NCBI RefSeq assembly: GCF_024451105.1
Contig: NZ_JANGEY010000019.1
Coordinates: 1-40,825, forward strand
DNA length: 40,825 nt
DNA from: Stutzerimonas stutzeri
Lineage (GTDB): Bacteria; Pseudomonadota; Gammaproteobacteria; Pseudomonadales; Pseudomonadaceae
Direction: 5' to 3'
Shown here: positions 17,136 to 25,502 of the stretch, in pieces
Layout of the letters: every line of letters begins with the position of its first letter
Position numbering within the stretch: position 1 is the stretch's first letter
Program-made: the position numbers and the translations under genes
Notes under the pieces: generated by a model
Told to the model about the DNA's origin: nothing
Databases searched by the model: none
What the model saw: only the letters and a program-made list of their open reading frames with translations

Positions 17136-18212
17136 ATGTCCATGAATCGCGCAAAGATCATCGCCGACCCGATCCCCGAGCGTTACGCCCGCGGCTGGCA
17201 CTGCCTGGGCTCGGCGCTCAAGTACAAGGACGGCAAGCCGCACACGGTGAACGCCTTCGGCTACCGCCTGGTGGTGTTCCAGACCTCCGACGGCGCGCTG
17301 CAGGTGCTCGACGCCTGGTGCCCGCACATGGGCGGCGACCTCAGCCACGGCCGCCTGGAGGGCGACAACGTGGTCTGCCCGTTCCACGGCTGGCAGTTCG
17401 ACCGCGAGGGCAAGGCGGTGAGCATTCCCTACTGCAAGCGCGTGCCGCCGAAGGCGCGGGTGGGCCGCTGGGCCACCGCCGAGCTGAACGAGGCGCTGTT
17501 CATCTGGCACGACCCGGACGGCAACCCGCCGATCGAGGGCCAGGAGATTCCGCGTCTGGAGGAGCTGTATTCGCCGGAGTACAGCGAGATGCGCTGGGCC
17601 GAGTGGGTGATCAACGCCAACAGCCGCGAGCTGGTGGACAACATCGTCGACATGGGGCACTTCGACGAGACGCACCAGTCGCCGTCGCTGTTCTTCGCCA
17701 ACCTGTTCGAGGACCACAAGGCCACCCAGGTGCAGATCTCCGGCTCGCGGATCATGAGCGCGGGCGAGGCGGTGATCACCTACGCCACCTACTACGGGCC
17801 GGGCGTGCTGCTGGTGTCGCTCAAGGGGCCGTACAAGGGCCACTACATGGAGACCATCTACATCGTCGGCAACACCGCCATCGATCACAACAGCTTCACC
17901 CTGCACTTCGGCGTGGCCACCAAGCACATCCCGGGGCTGAGCAAGGCGGAGAACCAGCAACTGATCGCCGAGTGGACCGAGCTGCAGCAGGTCGCCCTGG
18001 GCACCGACGTGGCCATCTGGGACAACAAGGTGCGCATTGGCAACCCGATGCTCTGCGAGAGCGACGGGCCGATCTACCACGCGCGCAAGTGGTACGACCA
18101 GTTCTTCCAGCCGATCAACGAGGCGTCCGAGGAGTCGACCCGCCGCTACGAGCACGAGATCGACATGGACTACGTCGGCGTGAAGCCGGAACTGCGCCAC
18201 CTGCGCGGCTGA
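17136..18212 (+). CDS. KshA-like Rieske oxygenase (3-ketosteroid 9alpha-hydroxylase oxygenase component)
   Basis: This 358-residue protein has the Rieske [2Fe-2S] ligands Cys62, His64, Cys81 and His84 (CPHMGGDLS and CPFHGW) and the mononuclear iron ligands His175 and His180 in NIVDMGHFDETH, with a later Asp in GTDVAIWDN. The opening ERYARGWHCLG and the ligand spacings resemble mycobacterial KshA, which hydroxylates C9 of 3-ketosteroids and so triggers B-ring opening. It needs an electron-donating reductase (KshB), not seen here. AGGAG lies 8 bases before the ATG. It sits between the HsaA-like and HsaC-like genes, as expected for a ring-degradation operon. Substrate identity is inferred. Confidence 0.78.
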   Translation: MSMNRAKIIADPIPERYARGWHCLGSALKYKDGKPHTVNAFGYRLVVFQTSDGALQVLDAWCPHMGGDLSHGRLEGDNVVCPFHGWQFDREGKAVSIPYCKRVPPKARVGRWATAELNEALFIWHDPDGNPPIEGQEIPRLEELYSPEYSEMRWAEWVINANSRELVDNIVDMGHFDETHQSPSLFFANLFEDHKATQVQISGSRIMSAGEAVITYATYYGPGVLLVSLKGPYKGHYMETIYIVGNTAIDHNSFTLHFGVATKHIPGLSKAENQQLIAEWTELQQVALGTDVAIWDNKVRIGNPMLCESDGPIYHARKWYDQFFQPINEASEESTRRYEHEIDMDYVGVKPELRHLRG

Positions 18213-18239
18213 TCAGCCAAGGCGTGCGCCGGGCTCTTC

Positions 18240-18340
18240 TGTGGGGGCGAATTCATTCGCCATGGGCCGCAGCGCGGCCCCCAATGCTGCCAAGGGCAGG
18301 CCGATGGCCTGCTTGGCGAATGAATTCGCCCCTACGGGGG
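18240..18340. repeat. REP/REPIN-like inverted repeat, copy 1
   Basis: Two inverted arms (GGGGGCGAATTCATTCGCCA and GGCGAATGAATTCGCCCCTA) flank about 55 bases. It matches the short extragenic palindrome type common in Pseudomonas and shares its arms with the elements at 32200 and 38854. It lies between the KshA-like and HsaC-like genes and may lower expression of the downstream gene. Confidence 0.8.
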
Positions 18341-18393
18341 TGTTCATGCGCCGCCATGGTGGCCCCGCCCGGCGCCGCGACGAGGAGAATCCG

Positions 18394-19290
18394 ATGATGG
18401 ACATTCGTGGACTGGCCTACGTGGTGGCGTCGAGCCGCGACCTGGGCGCCTGGCGCCGGCAGGCCGAGGACGTGCTGGGCATGATGGTGGAGGAGGGGCC
18501 GCTGGGCGACCTCTATATCAAGATGGACGAGCGGCCGTTCCGCCTGTTCGTCTCCGGCGGGCCGGCCGACCGCTACGTGGCCAGCGGCTGGGAGCTGGCG
18601 GGCGAGGAAGCCTTCGAGCAGGCCTGCGCGGAGCTTGCGCGCGCCGGGGTGCCGTTCGAGCGCGGCTGCGCCGAGCTGTGCGCGGTGCGCCGGGTCAACG
18701 GCCTGGCCAGCCTGCGCGACCCGTCCGGCAACCTGCACGAGCTGGTGTGGGGCGTGCGCTCGGACTTCCGGCGCTTCGTCTCGCCGGCTGGTGTGCCGGG
18801 CTTCGTCACCGGCGAGCTGGGCATGGGGCATACCGTGCTGCCGGCGGCGAACTTCGAGGAAACCTGGGCGTTCCTGCGCGATGTCATGGGCTTCGGCCTG
18901 TCCGACATCCACCGCTTCCAGCCGGCGCCGGACGCCCCGGCGATCCCGATCTACTTTCTGCATTGCAACAACGGCCGCCACCACAGCCTGGCGCTGTTCG
19001 GCGGCCCGGTGCCCAGCGGCTGCGTGCACCTGATGGTGGAGGTGGAGAACCTGGTGGAGGTCGGCCGCGCCCACGACCGCATGCAGCGCGCGGGTGTGAA
19101 GCTGATGGCCACCCTCGGCCAGCACGTCAACGACCGCATGACCTCCTTCTACATGGACACCCCCTCGGGCTTCGCCATCGAGTACGGCTTCGGCGGCCTG
19201 GTCCTCGACTGGACGCGGCACAGCGTCTTTGAAGCCAGCGAGGTGAGCGTGTGGGGGCATGACTTCGGGGTGGGGTTCAACGCCACCTGA
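18394..19290 (+). CDS. Extradiol ring-cleavage dioxygenase (HsaC/BphC-like, VOC fold)
   Basis: This 298-residue type I extradiol dioxygenase has two glyoxalase/VOC modules. The iron ligands fall at His146 (LGMGHTVLP), His212 (VHLMVEV) and Glu263 (FAIEYGFG), almost the same numbering as BphC. His196/His197 and Tyr253 match the second-sphere catalytic residues. It would open a catechol formed by the HsaA-like enzyme, next to the ring oxygen (meta cleavage), as HsaC/TesB do for seco-steroids. Start: GAGGAG at 18382-18387 precedes two ATGs (18394, 18397); the first is used. A REPIN separates it from the KshA-like gene. Confidence 0.82.
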   Translation: MMDIRGLAYVVASSRDLGAWRRQAEDVLGMMVEEGPLGDLYIKMDERPFRLFVSGGPADRYVASGWELAGEEAFEQACAELARAGVPFERGCAELCAVRRVNGLASLRDPSGNLHELVWGVRSDFRRFVSPAGVPGFVTGELGMGHTVLPAANFEETWAFLRDVMGFGLSDIHRFQPAPDAPAIPIYFLHCNNGRHHSLALFGGPVPSGCVHLMVEVENLVEVGRAHDRMQRAGVKLMATLGQHVNDRMTSFYMDTPSGFAIEYGFGGLVLDWTRHSVFEASEVSVWGHDFGVGFNAT

Positions 19291-19500
19291 ACCGCAACAC
19301 GCCGGGCGCGATGCTGCCGAGCGCATCTCGCCCGGATATCCCTCAAATGGGTGATGCGTCACCCACCCGCCGCTTCCCACACTGACTCCGTCCCCGCCGC
19401 GCCGGCTCCATGCGCGGCGGGGCATGGACCTGCCCGCGCGCCGACCTTCGTTGTCCGGGCGCGGGCCCGAGATGCCTGAAGAACAATAACCGGAGGCAGT
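19291..19500. promoter_or_regulatory. Intergenic region with palindrome and GC-rich hairpin upstream of the DUF1302 gene
   Basis: An 18-bp inverted repeat, TGGGTGATGCGTCACCCA (19348-19365, 7-bp arms), is a candidate operator, possibly for the LuxR-type regulator encoded downstream. A strong 11-bp stem (19392-19402 with 19412-19422) follows and could terminate the upstream operon or act in the leader; it has no T tract. GGAGG at 19492-19496 serves the DUF1302 gene. Confidence 0.4.
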
Positions 19501-21162
19501 ATGCCCAAGGCAGCAAGAAAGGATCGCCGGCGCACCGGCCAGCCGCCGTACCTGCGCGAGTTGCTCGCGGTGGCGGTAGCACTGAGCAGCGGGGCGGCGA
19601 GCGCCCTGCCGACCGTCCAGCTCGGCGAGTCGACCACCCTCGAATCGTCGCTGACGGTCAACTACACCGCCTCGATGCGCACCGAGAAGGCCGACGACGA
19701 GTACCTCAACGACCTCAACGCCGACGACGGCACGCGCAACTTCGACCGCGGCGCGCTGGTCACCAACCGCGTCAGCCTGTTCGGCGAGGCGCTGCTGCGC
19801 CACGACAACCTCGGCGCCATGCTGCGCGCCAGCCACTTCTACGACGCGGCCTATCGCGGCAGCAACGACAACGACTCGCCGGCCACCGTCAACAAGATCG
19901 GCGCCCACGACCACTTCACCGGCAAGACCCGCGAGCGCAGCGGCGGCGAGTTCCGCCTGCTGGACGCCTTCGTGTTCGGCAACTGGGAGCTGGACGGCCG
20001 CTACCTGTCGGTGAAGGCCGGCCGCCATCTGGTGGCCTGGGGCGAGAGCCTGTTCTGGCCGAACATCAGCCAGGGCCAGGCGCCGGTGGACGCCACCAAG
20101 TTCAACGTGCCGGGCACCGAGGCCAAGGACGCCTACCTGCCGGTCGGCCAGGTGTCGGCGTCCTTCTCGCTGACCGACGACCTGACCCTGGTCGGCTTCT
20201 GGCAGTACCAGTGGGAGGAAACCCTGCTCAACCCGGTGGGCGACTTCTTCGGCAGCGACTACTTCGGCCCGGGCGCACAGTTCTACCGCCTGGCGCCGGG
20301 GCTGGTCGGCAGCCTGCCGGACCAGAGCTTCGGGGTGGTCAACTATGCCGGTGAGGTGAAGCCGGGTGACGACGGCCAGTGGGGCCTGGGCCTGCGCTAC
20401 CAGCTGAACGTCAACACCGAGCTCGGCCTCTACCACTACCGCTACCACGACCGGGTGGCGGCGCTGTTCTTCGACTTCACCGGCGACACCCGGTACTCCT
20501 CGCTCAAGCGCGTCGGCCGCGGCACCGGGGCGGGCAACGCGCCGGCCTACCAGCTCGGCTACTTCGACGACATCGCCCTGACCGGGGTGAGCCTGAGCAC
20601 CAAGCTCGGCGACGCGGTACAGATCGGCAGCGACCTGAGCTACCGCGAGGACGCCGCGGTGTACCTGTCCAACGGCGCGCCGACCCGCGGCAACCTGATC
20701 CAGGCCAACCTCAACGCCGTGTACATCCTCGGTCCGAGCGCGCTGGCCCACCAGACCACGCTGATGGGCGAGGTGGTGCACCAGCGCATCGACAGCGTCG
20801 ACGATCTGGTCGTGACCGGCGGCATGCCCGGGCAGAACGGCACCTTCGACGACTTCGAGTACGACGGCCAGACCCGTGGCAGCACCCTGGTCGGCCTCGG
20901 CGTGATGTTCGACTACCCGAGCCTGTTCAGCGGCTGGGACCTGACCACCAAGGTGTTCTGGAACCAGAACGTCGCCGGCGGCGCCTATTCGGGCCTGGGC
21001 CGCGACGAGAAGCGCATCACCGTCGGCGGCGACTTCAAGTACCTGGGCAACTTCCAGGTCGGCCTGACCTACGTCGGCTACCTCGGCTCGGCGGACATCG
21101 CCAACGGCCGCACCCTGGCGGATCGCGACTACCTGTCGCTGAACGCCAAGTACACCTATTAA
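19501..21162 (+). CDS. DUF1302 outer-membrane protein
   Basis: This 553-residue protein has a basic N-terminus and a hydrophobic signal segment (about 20-37, ending in ASALP). The body is rich in alternating polar and aromatic beta-strand residues and ends in an aromatic-rich strand (LSLNAKYTY), typical of outer-membrane barrels. Family DUF1302 is regularly encoded next to DUF1329 genes in clusters for breaking down steroids, aromatic compounds and terpenoids. A role in bringing hydrophobic substrate across the outer membrane is inferred. The DUF1329 gene starts 16 bases after its stop. Confidence 0.78.
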   Translation: MPKAARKDRRRTGQPPYLRELLAVAVALSSGAASALPTVQLGESTTLESSLTVNYTASMRTEKADDEYLNDLNADDGTRNFDRGALVTNRVSLFGEALLRHDNLGAMLRASHFYDAAYRGSNDNDSPATVNKIGAHDHFTGKTRERSGGEFRLLDAFVFGNWELDGRYLSVKAGRHLVAWGESLFWPNISQGQAPVDATKFNVPGTEAKDAYLPVGQVSASFSLTDDLTLVGFWQYQWEETLLNPVGDFFGSDYFGPGAQFYRLAPGLVGSLPDQSFGVVNYAGEVKPGDDGQWGLGLRYQLNVNTELGLYHYRYHDRVAALFFDFTGDTRYSSLKRVGRGTGAGNAPAYQLGYFDDIALTGVSLSTKLGDAVQIGSDLSYREDAAVYLSNGAPTRGNLIQANLNAVYILGPSALAHQTTLMGEVVHQRIDSVDDLVVTGGMPGQNGTFDDFEYDGQTRGSTLVGLGVMFDYPSLFSGWDLTTKVFWNQNVAGGAYSGLGRDEKRITVGGDFKYLGNFQVGLTYVGYLGSADIANGRTLADRDYLSLNAKYTY

Positions 21163-21178
21163 GAAGGGGAAGGGACCC

Positions 21179-22558
21179 ATGAACCACTCGCAACTCGCCA
21201 GGGCGATCGCCTGCGGCGCGCTGTTCGCGCTGGCCATGCCGGCGCTGGCCAAGACCGCGGCCGAGGAACTGGCCCTGCTGGACAGCAGTACCTACACCTG
21301 CATGGGCGCCGAGCGCGCCGGCAACGCCGACGGCAGCATTCCGGAGTATTCCGGCAAGTGGCTGGGCGCGCCGCCGCACGTGAACTTCCAGGGCACCGGC
21401 AACCATCCGCTCGATCCCTATGCGGACGAAAAGCCGCTGTTCGTCATCACCGCGGCGAACATGGCCGAGCACCAGCAGTACCTCACCGATGGCATGAAGG
21501 CGCTGTTCCGGCTGTATCCCGATACCTTCCGCATGCCGGTCTATCCGTCGCATCGCGACTTCCGCTTCAACGACAGCGTGTGCCAGGCGACCAAGGCCAA
21601 CGTCGGCTACGCCCGCCTGACCGACGACGGCGAGGGGGTGGTGGCCAAGACCGGCGGCACGCCGTTCCCGATGCCGAAGAATGGCCTGGAGCTGCTGAAG
21701 AATGCCTCGCTGTTCACCGTGCGCCCGTGGACCGAGGAATACATCTCGGACAACGCCTATGTGCTGCGCGACGGCAAGATCAACTGGGGCCGCGTGCACT
21801 CGAAGAACCTGGCGCCGCACCTGGAGCCGGGGCGCATCGGCGATACCCAGGGCCAGTCGTCCTTCTACCTCAACCAGACCCTGCTGCCGCTGCGCGACAA
21901 GGGCGAGGTGAACACCGGCATGGAGTTCTGGAACGACAGGACCGAGCCGCGCCAGAGCTGGCGCTACGACCCGGGCACCCGCCGCGTGCGCCAGGCCCCC
22001 GGCTACGGCTTCGACATGGCGTTCCCCGGCAGCGGCGGCTCGATCACCGTGGACGAGGTGCGCCTGTTCAACGGCTCCGGCCAGCGCTACGACTGGAAGA
22101 TCGTCGAGAAGAAGGAGCTGTACATCCCCTACAACGCCTATCGCATCCACTCGCCGGAGCTCAAGTACGCCGACCTGCTCAAGCCGGGCCATATCGACCC
22201 GACCCACATGCGCTACGAGAAGCACCGCGTCTGGGTGCTGGAAGGCACCCTGAAGAGCGACTACCGCCACCTGTACGGCAAGCGGCGCCTGTACATCGAC
22301 GAGGACACCTGGTTCCCCATCGTCGCCGACAACTACGACAGCCGCGGCGAGCTGTGGCGCACCTCGATGCTCAACTTCTTCTACGCCTACGAGACCCAGA
22401 CGCCACAGGCTGGTGTCGGCCTGTACCACGACCTGCTGGAGAACACCTACCTGGCGTTCAACCTGATCAACGAGCAGCCCAAGGGCTTCAAGCTGAACGT
22501 GGCGGGCTTCCGCCCGGCGATGTTCGGGCCGGAGGCGGCCCGCCGGGGCGGCCTGTGA
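21179..22558 (+). CDS. DUF1329 periplasmic protein, copy 1
   Basis: This 459-residue protein has a signal peptide (hydrophobic 9-24, cleavage near AMPALAKT). The DUF1329 hallmarks are TCMGAERAGNADGSIPEYSG after the signal, DPYADEKPLFVIT, RYDPGTRRVRQAPGYGFD, and VADNYDSRGELWR near the C-terminus. The family has a beta-rich, lipoprotein-carrier-like architecture and is thought to carry hydrophobic substrates with DUF1302 partners. It is preceded by AAGAAGGGGAAGGG. Its stop overlaps the LuxR-type gene's start (TGATG), so the two are translationally coupled. A paralogue lies at 36600. Confidence 0.8.
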   Translation: MNHSQLARAIACGALFALAMPALAKTAAEELALLDSSTYTCMGAERAGNADGSIPEYSGKWLGAPPHVNFQGTGNHPLDPYADEKPLFVITAANMAEHQQYLTDGMKALFRLYPDTFRMPVYPSHRDFRFNDSVCQATKANVGYARLTDDGEGVVAKTGGTPFPMPKNGLELLKNASLFTVRPWTEEYISDNAYVLRDGKINWGRVHSKNLAPHLEPGRIGDTQGQSSFYLNQTLLPLRDKGEVNTGMEFWNDRTEPRQSWRYDPGTRRVRQAPGYGFDMAFPGSGGSITVDEVRLFNGSGQRYDWKIVEKKELYIPYNAYRIHSPELKYADLLKPGHIDPTHMRYEKHRVWVLEGTLKSDYRHLYGKRRLYIDEDTWFPIVADNYDSRGELWRTSMLNFFYAYETQTPQAGVGLYHDLLENTYLAFNLINEQPKGFKLNVAGFRPAMFGPEAARRGGL

Positions 22559-23721
22559 TGGACGGGGCAGGGGGCGCGTGCGCCCCTTGCCTCGCCGCCG
22601 GCACCAGCTACGCCGAGCTGCAGGGGCTGATCGGCCTGGTCTACGACGGCCTGCTCGAGGACAAGCCGTGGAACGCCCTGCTCGACGCCCTGCGCCGGCA
22701 GTTTCGCGCCAACTACGCCTCGCTGACCATCCGCCTGCCCAGCGCCGAGGATCGCGGCCTGGTGGTGTTCGCCGGCGAGGCGCGGCCGCACATCCACGCC
22801 CTCTACAGCAGCTCGCTGTACGCGGTCGACCCGTTCGTCAACCTGCCGCGCGACACCGTGGTGATGCTCGAGGAGCTGATCGACGAGCGCGAGTGGCTGG
22901 CCAGCGTGATCTACCGCGACTTCCTCGAACCGCTGCAGGTGCGCTACATGATGGGCGCCGACATCCGCAGCGACGACGGCCGCGAACGCGAGTTCCGCCT
23001 GCGCCTGAGCCGCCCGCCCGAGGGCGGGCCGTTCAGCGAGACGGAGCGGGCGCTGTGCGCCCTGCTGCTGCCGCATCTGCGGCGCGCGCTGCGCCTGTAC
23101 GCCCATCTCGACCGGGTGGAGAGCGCCTGCCGGCTGTACGTCGGCACCCTGGAGCGCATCGGCATCGGCTCGATCCTGCTCGACGAGGACGGCGGCATCT
23201 GCCGGCTCAACAAGGTCGCCGAGGAGATCCTCGCCGAGGGTGACAGCCTGCAGCTGCACAACGGCATGCTCGAAGCCGTCGCCCCGCGCGACGACCGCCG
23301 CCTATGGCGGCTGATCAAGCAGGCCGCCGCCGGGCGCAACGGCAGCGGCCTGGTGGAAGCCATCGCCCTGGATCGCGGCGGCCAGCCCGGCGGCCTCAGC
23401 GTACTGGTGCGCAGCATCCCGCTCACCGCCAGCGCCGAAGCCGGACGCGCGGCGGCCGTCGAGCTGATCCTGCGCGACAGCAGCCGCCCGGCGCAGCCCT
23501 CCGAACCCCTGCTGCGCCAGCTCTACCAGCTCACCCCGGCCGAAGCCGCACTGGCCGTGCTGCTCGGCGAAGGCCTGACGCTGGAGGAAAGCGCCAGCCG
23601 CCTCGGCATCAGCCGCAACACCGCCCGCAGCCATCTGCGCGCGGTGTTCGCCAAGACCGGGGTGAAACGGCAGACCGCGCTGGTGCAGTTGCTGTTGTGC
23701 AGTGTGGTGGCGCTGGATTGA
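22558..23721 (+). CDS. LuxR-type transcriptional regulator of the cluster
   Basis: This 387-residue regulator has a C-terminal LuxR/FixJ helix-turn-helix at about 325-385 (LTPAEAALAVLLGEGLTLEE, then RLGISRNTARSHLRAVFAKT). The large N-terminal part (about 15-300) has a PAS-like sensing region and no autoinducer-binding or receiver signature that I can recognise. Long LuxR-type regulators of this shape control steroid genes in some proteobacteria (TesR of Comamonas). Its ATG overlaps the DUF1329 stop by one base, tying its production to the transport genes, so feed-forward control is plausible. Its effector is unknown. Confidence 0.75.
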   Translation: MDGAGGACAPCLAAGTSYAELQGLIGLVYDGLLEDKPWNALLDALRRQFRANYASLTIRLPSAEDRGLVVFAGEARPHIHALYSSSLYAVDPFVNLPRDTVVMLEELIDEREWLASVIYRDFLEPLQVRYMMGADIRSDDGREREFRLRLSRPPEGGPFSETERALCALLLPHLRRALRLYAHLDRVESACRLYVGTLERIGIGSILLDEDGGICRLNKVAEEILAEGDSLQLHNGMLEAVAPRDDRRLWRLIKQAAAGRNGSGLVEAIALDRGGQPGGLSVLVRSIPLTASAEAGRAAAVELILRDSSRPAQPSEPLLRQLYQLTPAEAALAVLLGEGLTLEESASRLGISRNTARSHLRAVFAKTGVKRQTALVQLLLCSVVALD

Positions 23722-23729
23722 GGGGGCGT

Positions 23730-24866
23730 TTATTCCGGCCAGTCGACCTGGTAACGCGTGCTGCGCCCTCTGCCGGGCAGGCGGACCAGGCAGCCCTTGG
23801 CGAGCAGGTCGGCCAGATGGCGGGTGGCAGTGGCCTTGGATACCTTGGCGACGGCCTGGTACTGGGCGGCGCTGATGCCATCCTCGAAGCCGCGTTCGCC
23901 GCCGTCGAGCAGGCGGTTGAGCACCTTGATCTGCTCCGCGGAGAGCGCCTGCCCGCGGTGCCGCTGCCAGAAACGCGCCTTGGCCAGCACCCGCTCGATG
24001 CGCTTCAGCGCCTGCTGCAGGCTGCGCAGCAGGGTATGCAGGAACCACTCGAGCCAGGTGGTGACGTCCAGCCCGGATTTCTGGCTGCGTTCCAGGATGC
24101 GGTAATAACCCTGGCGGTCGTCGAGGACGCTCGCCGACATGGCGTAGAAGCGGATCGCCTGCCGTTCGCCCTGGGCCAGCGCCAGATCGGTGATGGCGCG
24201 GGTCAGGCGGCCGTTGCCGTCGTCGAAGGGGTGCAGGGTGACGAACCAGAAGTGCGCGATGCCGGCGCGCAGCAGCGGGTCGAGGGCGGCATCGCCGCGG
24301 CTGGCGGCGAACCAGTCGAGGAAGGCAGCCAGCTGCTCCTCCAGGCCGTCGCGCGGCGGCGCCTCGAAATGCACGGTGGGGCGGTCGATACGCCCGGATA
24401 CCACCTGCATCGGCTCCTCGCCGCGCAGGGCGCCGACGCGGATGCGCCGTGGCAGCAGGTCGAGCTCCTGCTCGGGGAACAGCAGCGTGTGCCAGTGCAG
24501 CAGGCGCTCCAGCGTCAGCGGTCGGTCGTACTGCTGGGTGGCGTCCAGCATCAGCTCGGCCAGTCCCTCGCTGCGCGGGCTGACGCGCGCCTGCGCTTCG
24601 GCCTCAAGTCCCAGGCGGCGGGCCAGCGAGGAGCGTACAGAACCGACGTTGAGCTGTTCGCCTTCGATGGCCGAGGAGGTGACGATGTTCTGCAGCAGGG
24701 CATCCAGCTCGCTCTGCGCGCCGAACTCGCCTCCGGCGGCGCCGGCCATGCCGAGCAGCCGGCCCTGAGCCTGCGTGCAATCGCGCAGCAGCGGCGCCAG
24801 ACGCTCGGCCTGCCAGCGAAAATGCGGCCAGTCGGGCTGCTGCCAGATCCAGCGGGGTTGTTCCAT
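23730..24866 (-). CDS. Fic-domain protein (putative AMPylating enzyme) with winged-HTH C-terminus
   Basis: This 378-residue protein has the full Fic motif HPFDDGNGRLTR (His212-Arg223). It also has an N-terminal inhibitory helix motif, SSAIEG (Ser64...Glu68-Gly69), marking a class II, self-inhibited Fic enzyme. Residues 1-60 match the DUF4172-type N-terminus. A winged HTH at about 310-375 (ISAAQYQAVAKVSKATATRH) suggests DNA binding. Fic proteins transfer AMP or related groups to target proteins. The start at 24866 is preferred to 24917, which lies inside operator-like repeats. The gene is convergent with the LuxR-type gene (8-base gap) and probably independent of the catabolic operon. Confidence 0.82.
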   Translation of the reverse strand: MEQPRWIWQQPDWPHFRWQAERLAPLLRDCTQAQGRLLGMAGAAGGEFGAQSELDALLQNIVTSSAIEGEQLNVGSVRSSLARRLGLEAEAQARVSPRSEGLAELMLDATQQYDRPLTLERLLHWHTLLFPEQELDLLPRRIRVGALRGEEPMQVVSGRIDRPTVHFEAPPRDGLEEQLAAFLDWFAASRGDAALDPLLRAGIAHFWFVTLHPFDDGNGRLTRAITDLALAQGERQAIRFYAMSASVLDDRQGYYRILERSQKSGLDVTTWLEWFLHTLLRSLQQALKRIERVLAKARFWQRHRGQALSAEQIKVLNRLLDGGERGFEDGISAAQYQAVAKVSKATATRHLADLLAKGCLVRLPGRGRSTRYQVDWPE

Positions 24867-24888
24867 CGTCTGCCTGCTCGCGGGTTGT

Positions 24889-24915
24889 GAGCCGAATAAG
24901 GGGATTATTCGGCTC
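24889..24915. promoter_or_regulatory. Putative fic operator 1
   Basis: An inverted repeat of 10-base arms (GAGCCGAATA and TATTCGGCTC) with a 7-base spacer, starting 22 bases upstream of the fic ATG. Its half-site recurs in the neighbouring repeat 34 bp further out. The HTH at the C-terminus of the Fic protein makes autoregulation likely. Confidence 0.6.
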
Positions 24916-24922
24916 ATTCTGT

Positions 24923-24949
24923 GAGCCGATTATGGCGCCTATTCGGCTC
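24923..24949. promoter_or_regulatory. Putative fic operator 2
   Basis: A second inverted repeat with half-sites GAGCCGA (24923-24929) and TCGGCTC (24943-24949). With operator 1 it makes four alternating half-sites spaced 20, 14 and 20 bases, so a multimer could bind in two registers; the inner pair (24909-24929) is itself an inverted repeat. Confidence 0.55.
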
Positions 24950-25262
24950 AGGGGCCAGTTGGGCAGCTCCAGGAGCTGGCCGGGCAAACCTGTCCGGCGT
25001 TCGGCAAGATACTCCGGTAGGGTACGCCGTGCGCACCTTGTCCGCGTGCAGATCAACGGCTCACTGGCCGGTGCGCTACGGCAAGGCGTGCGGGTCATTC
25101 CGACTCGCCTATGTAGTCGCTATGACAGCTATTTTTCGTGTCGTTTCGACTGCAAATTCCCGATGTCTACGCTAGGTTATTGATCTGCAAGACTCCGCAC
25201 GCCTGGCACGTTTCCTGATTGCTCTTCTACAACTGTTGAAACCCGTTGTGGAGGTACCTGCG
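24950..25262. other. Intergenic region upstream of the small membrane-protein gene
   Basis: These 313 bases hold no recognisable gene. The right third is less GC-rich than its surroundings and probably contains the promoter of the following gene, but no convincing -35/-10 pair could be fixed. A GAGGT site at 25251-25255 serves the next start. Confidence 0.4.
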
Positions 25263-25493
25263 ATGTCTGGCGTACTCGAATCCCCCAGCAAAGTCTTCAA
25301 TCTGGCCAACAACCTGGTCGTGTCCGGCGTGGTCATCCTGCTCGTCGGTGTGCTCGGCGCCTATTGCTTCGACGAGGCCATCGGCCTCGGTCTGGTGGTC
25401 GGCTCGCACATGCTGACCATCGTCGGTCCGTCGCTGGTCAAGCTCGGTTATGTGATGCGCCTGTCGGTGCAGGACAAGCTGCTCGCCTGCTGA
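25263..25493 (+). CDS. Small two-helix membrane protein, PpyR-like
   Basis: This 76-residue protein has two hydrophobic segments (about 20-38, VVSGVVILLVGVLGAY, and about 44-62, GLGLVVGSHMLTIVGPSLVK) and short polar ends. The pattern SPSKVFNLANNL plus LGAYCFDEAIGL resembles the small Pseudomonas membrane proteins annotated as PpyR (a regulator of psl and pyoverdine genes in P. aeruginosa); this is recalled, not searched. The ATG at 25263 follows GAGGT by 7 bases. It lies between fic and the steroid side-chain module and has no obvious link to either. Confidence 0.55.
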   Translation: MSGVLESPSKVFNLANNLVVSGVVILLVGVLGAYCFDEAIGLGLVVGSHMLTIVGPSLVKLGYVMRLSVQDKLLAC

Positions 25494-25502
25494 GGCGAGG
25501 CC

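Noticed and set aside
18253-21252. A 999-residue open frame on the minus strand opposite the HsaC-like and DUF1302 genes
   Set aside because: Its translation is low-complexity (runs of V, A, Q, H, G) with no domain and lies antisense to well-supported genes; it follows from high-GC codon bias.
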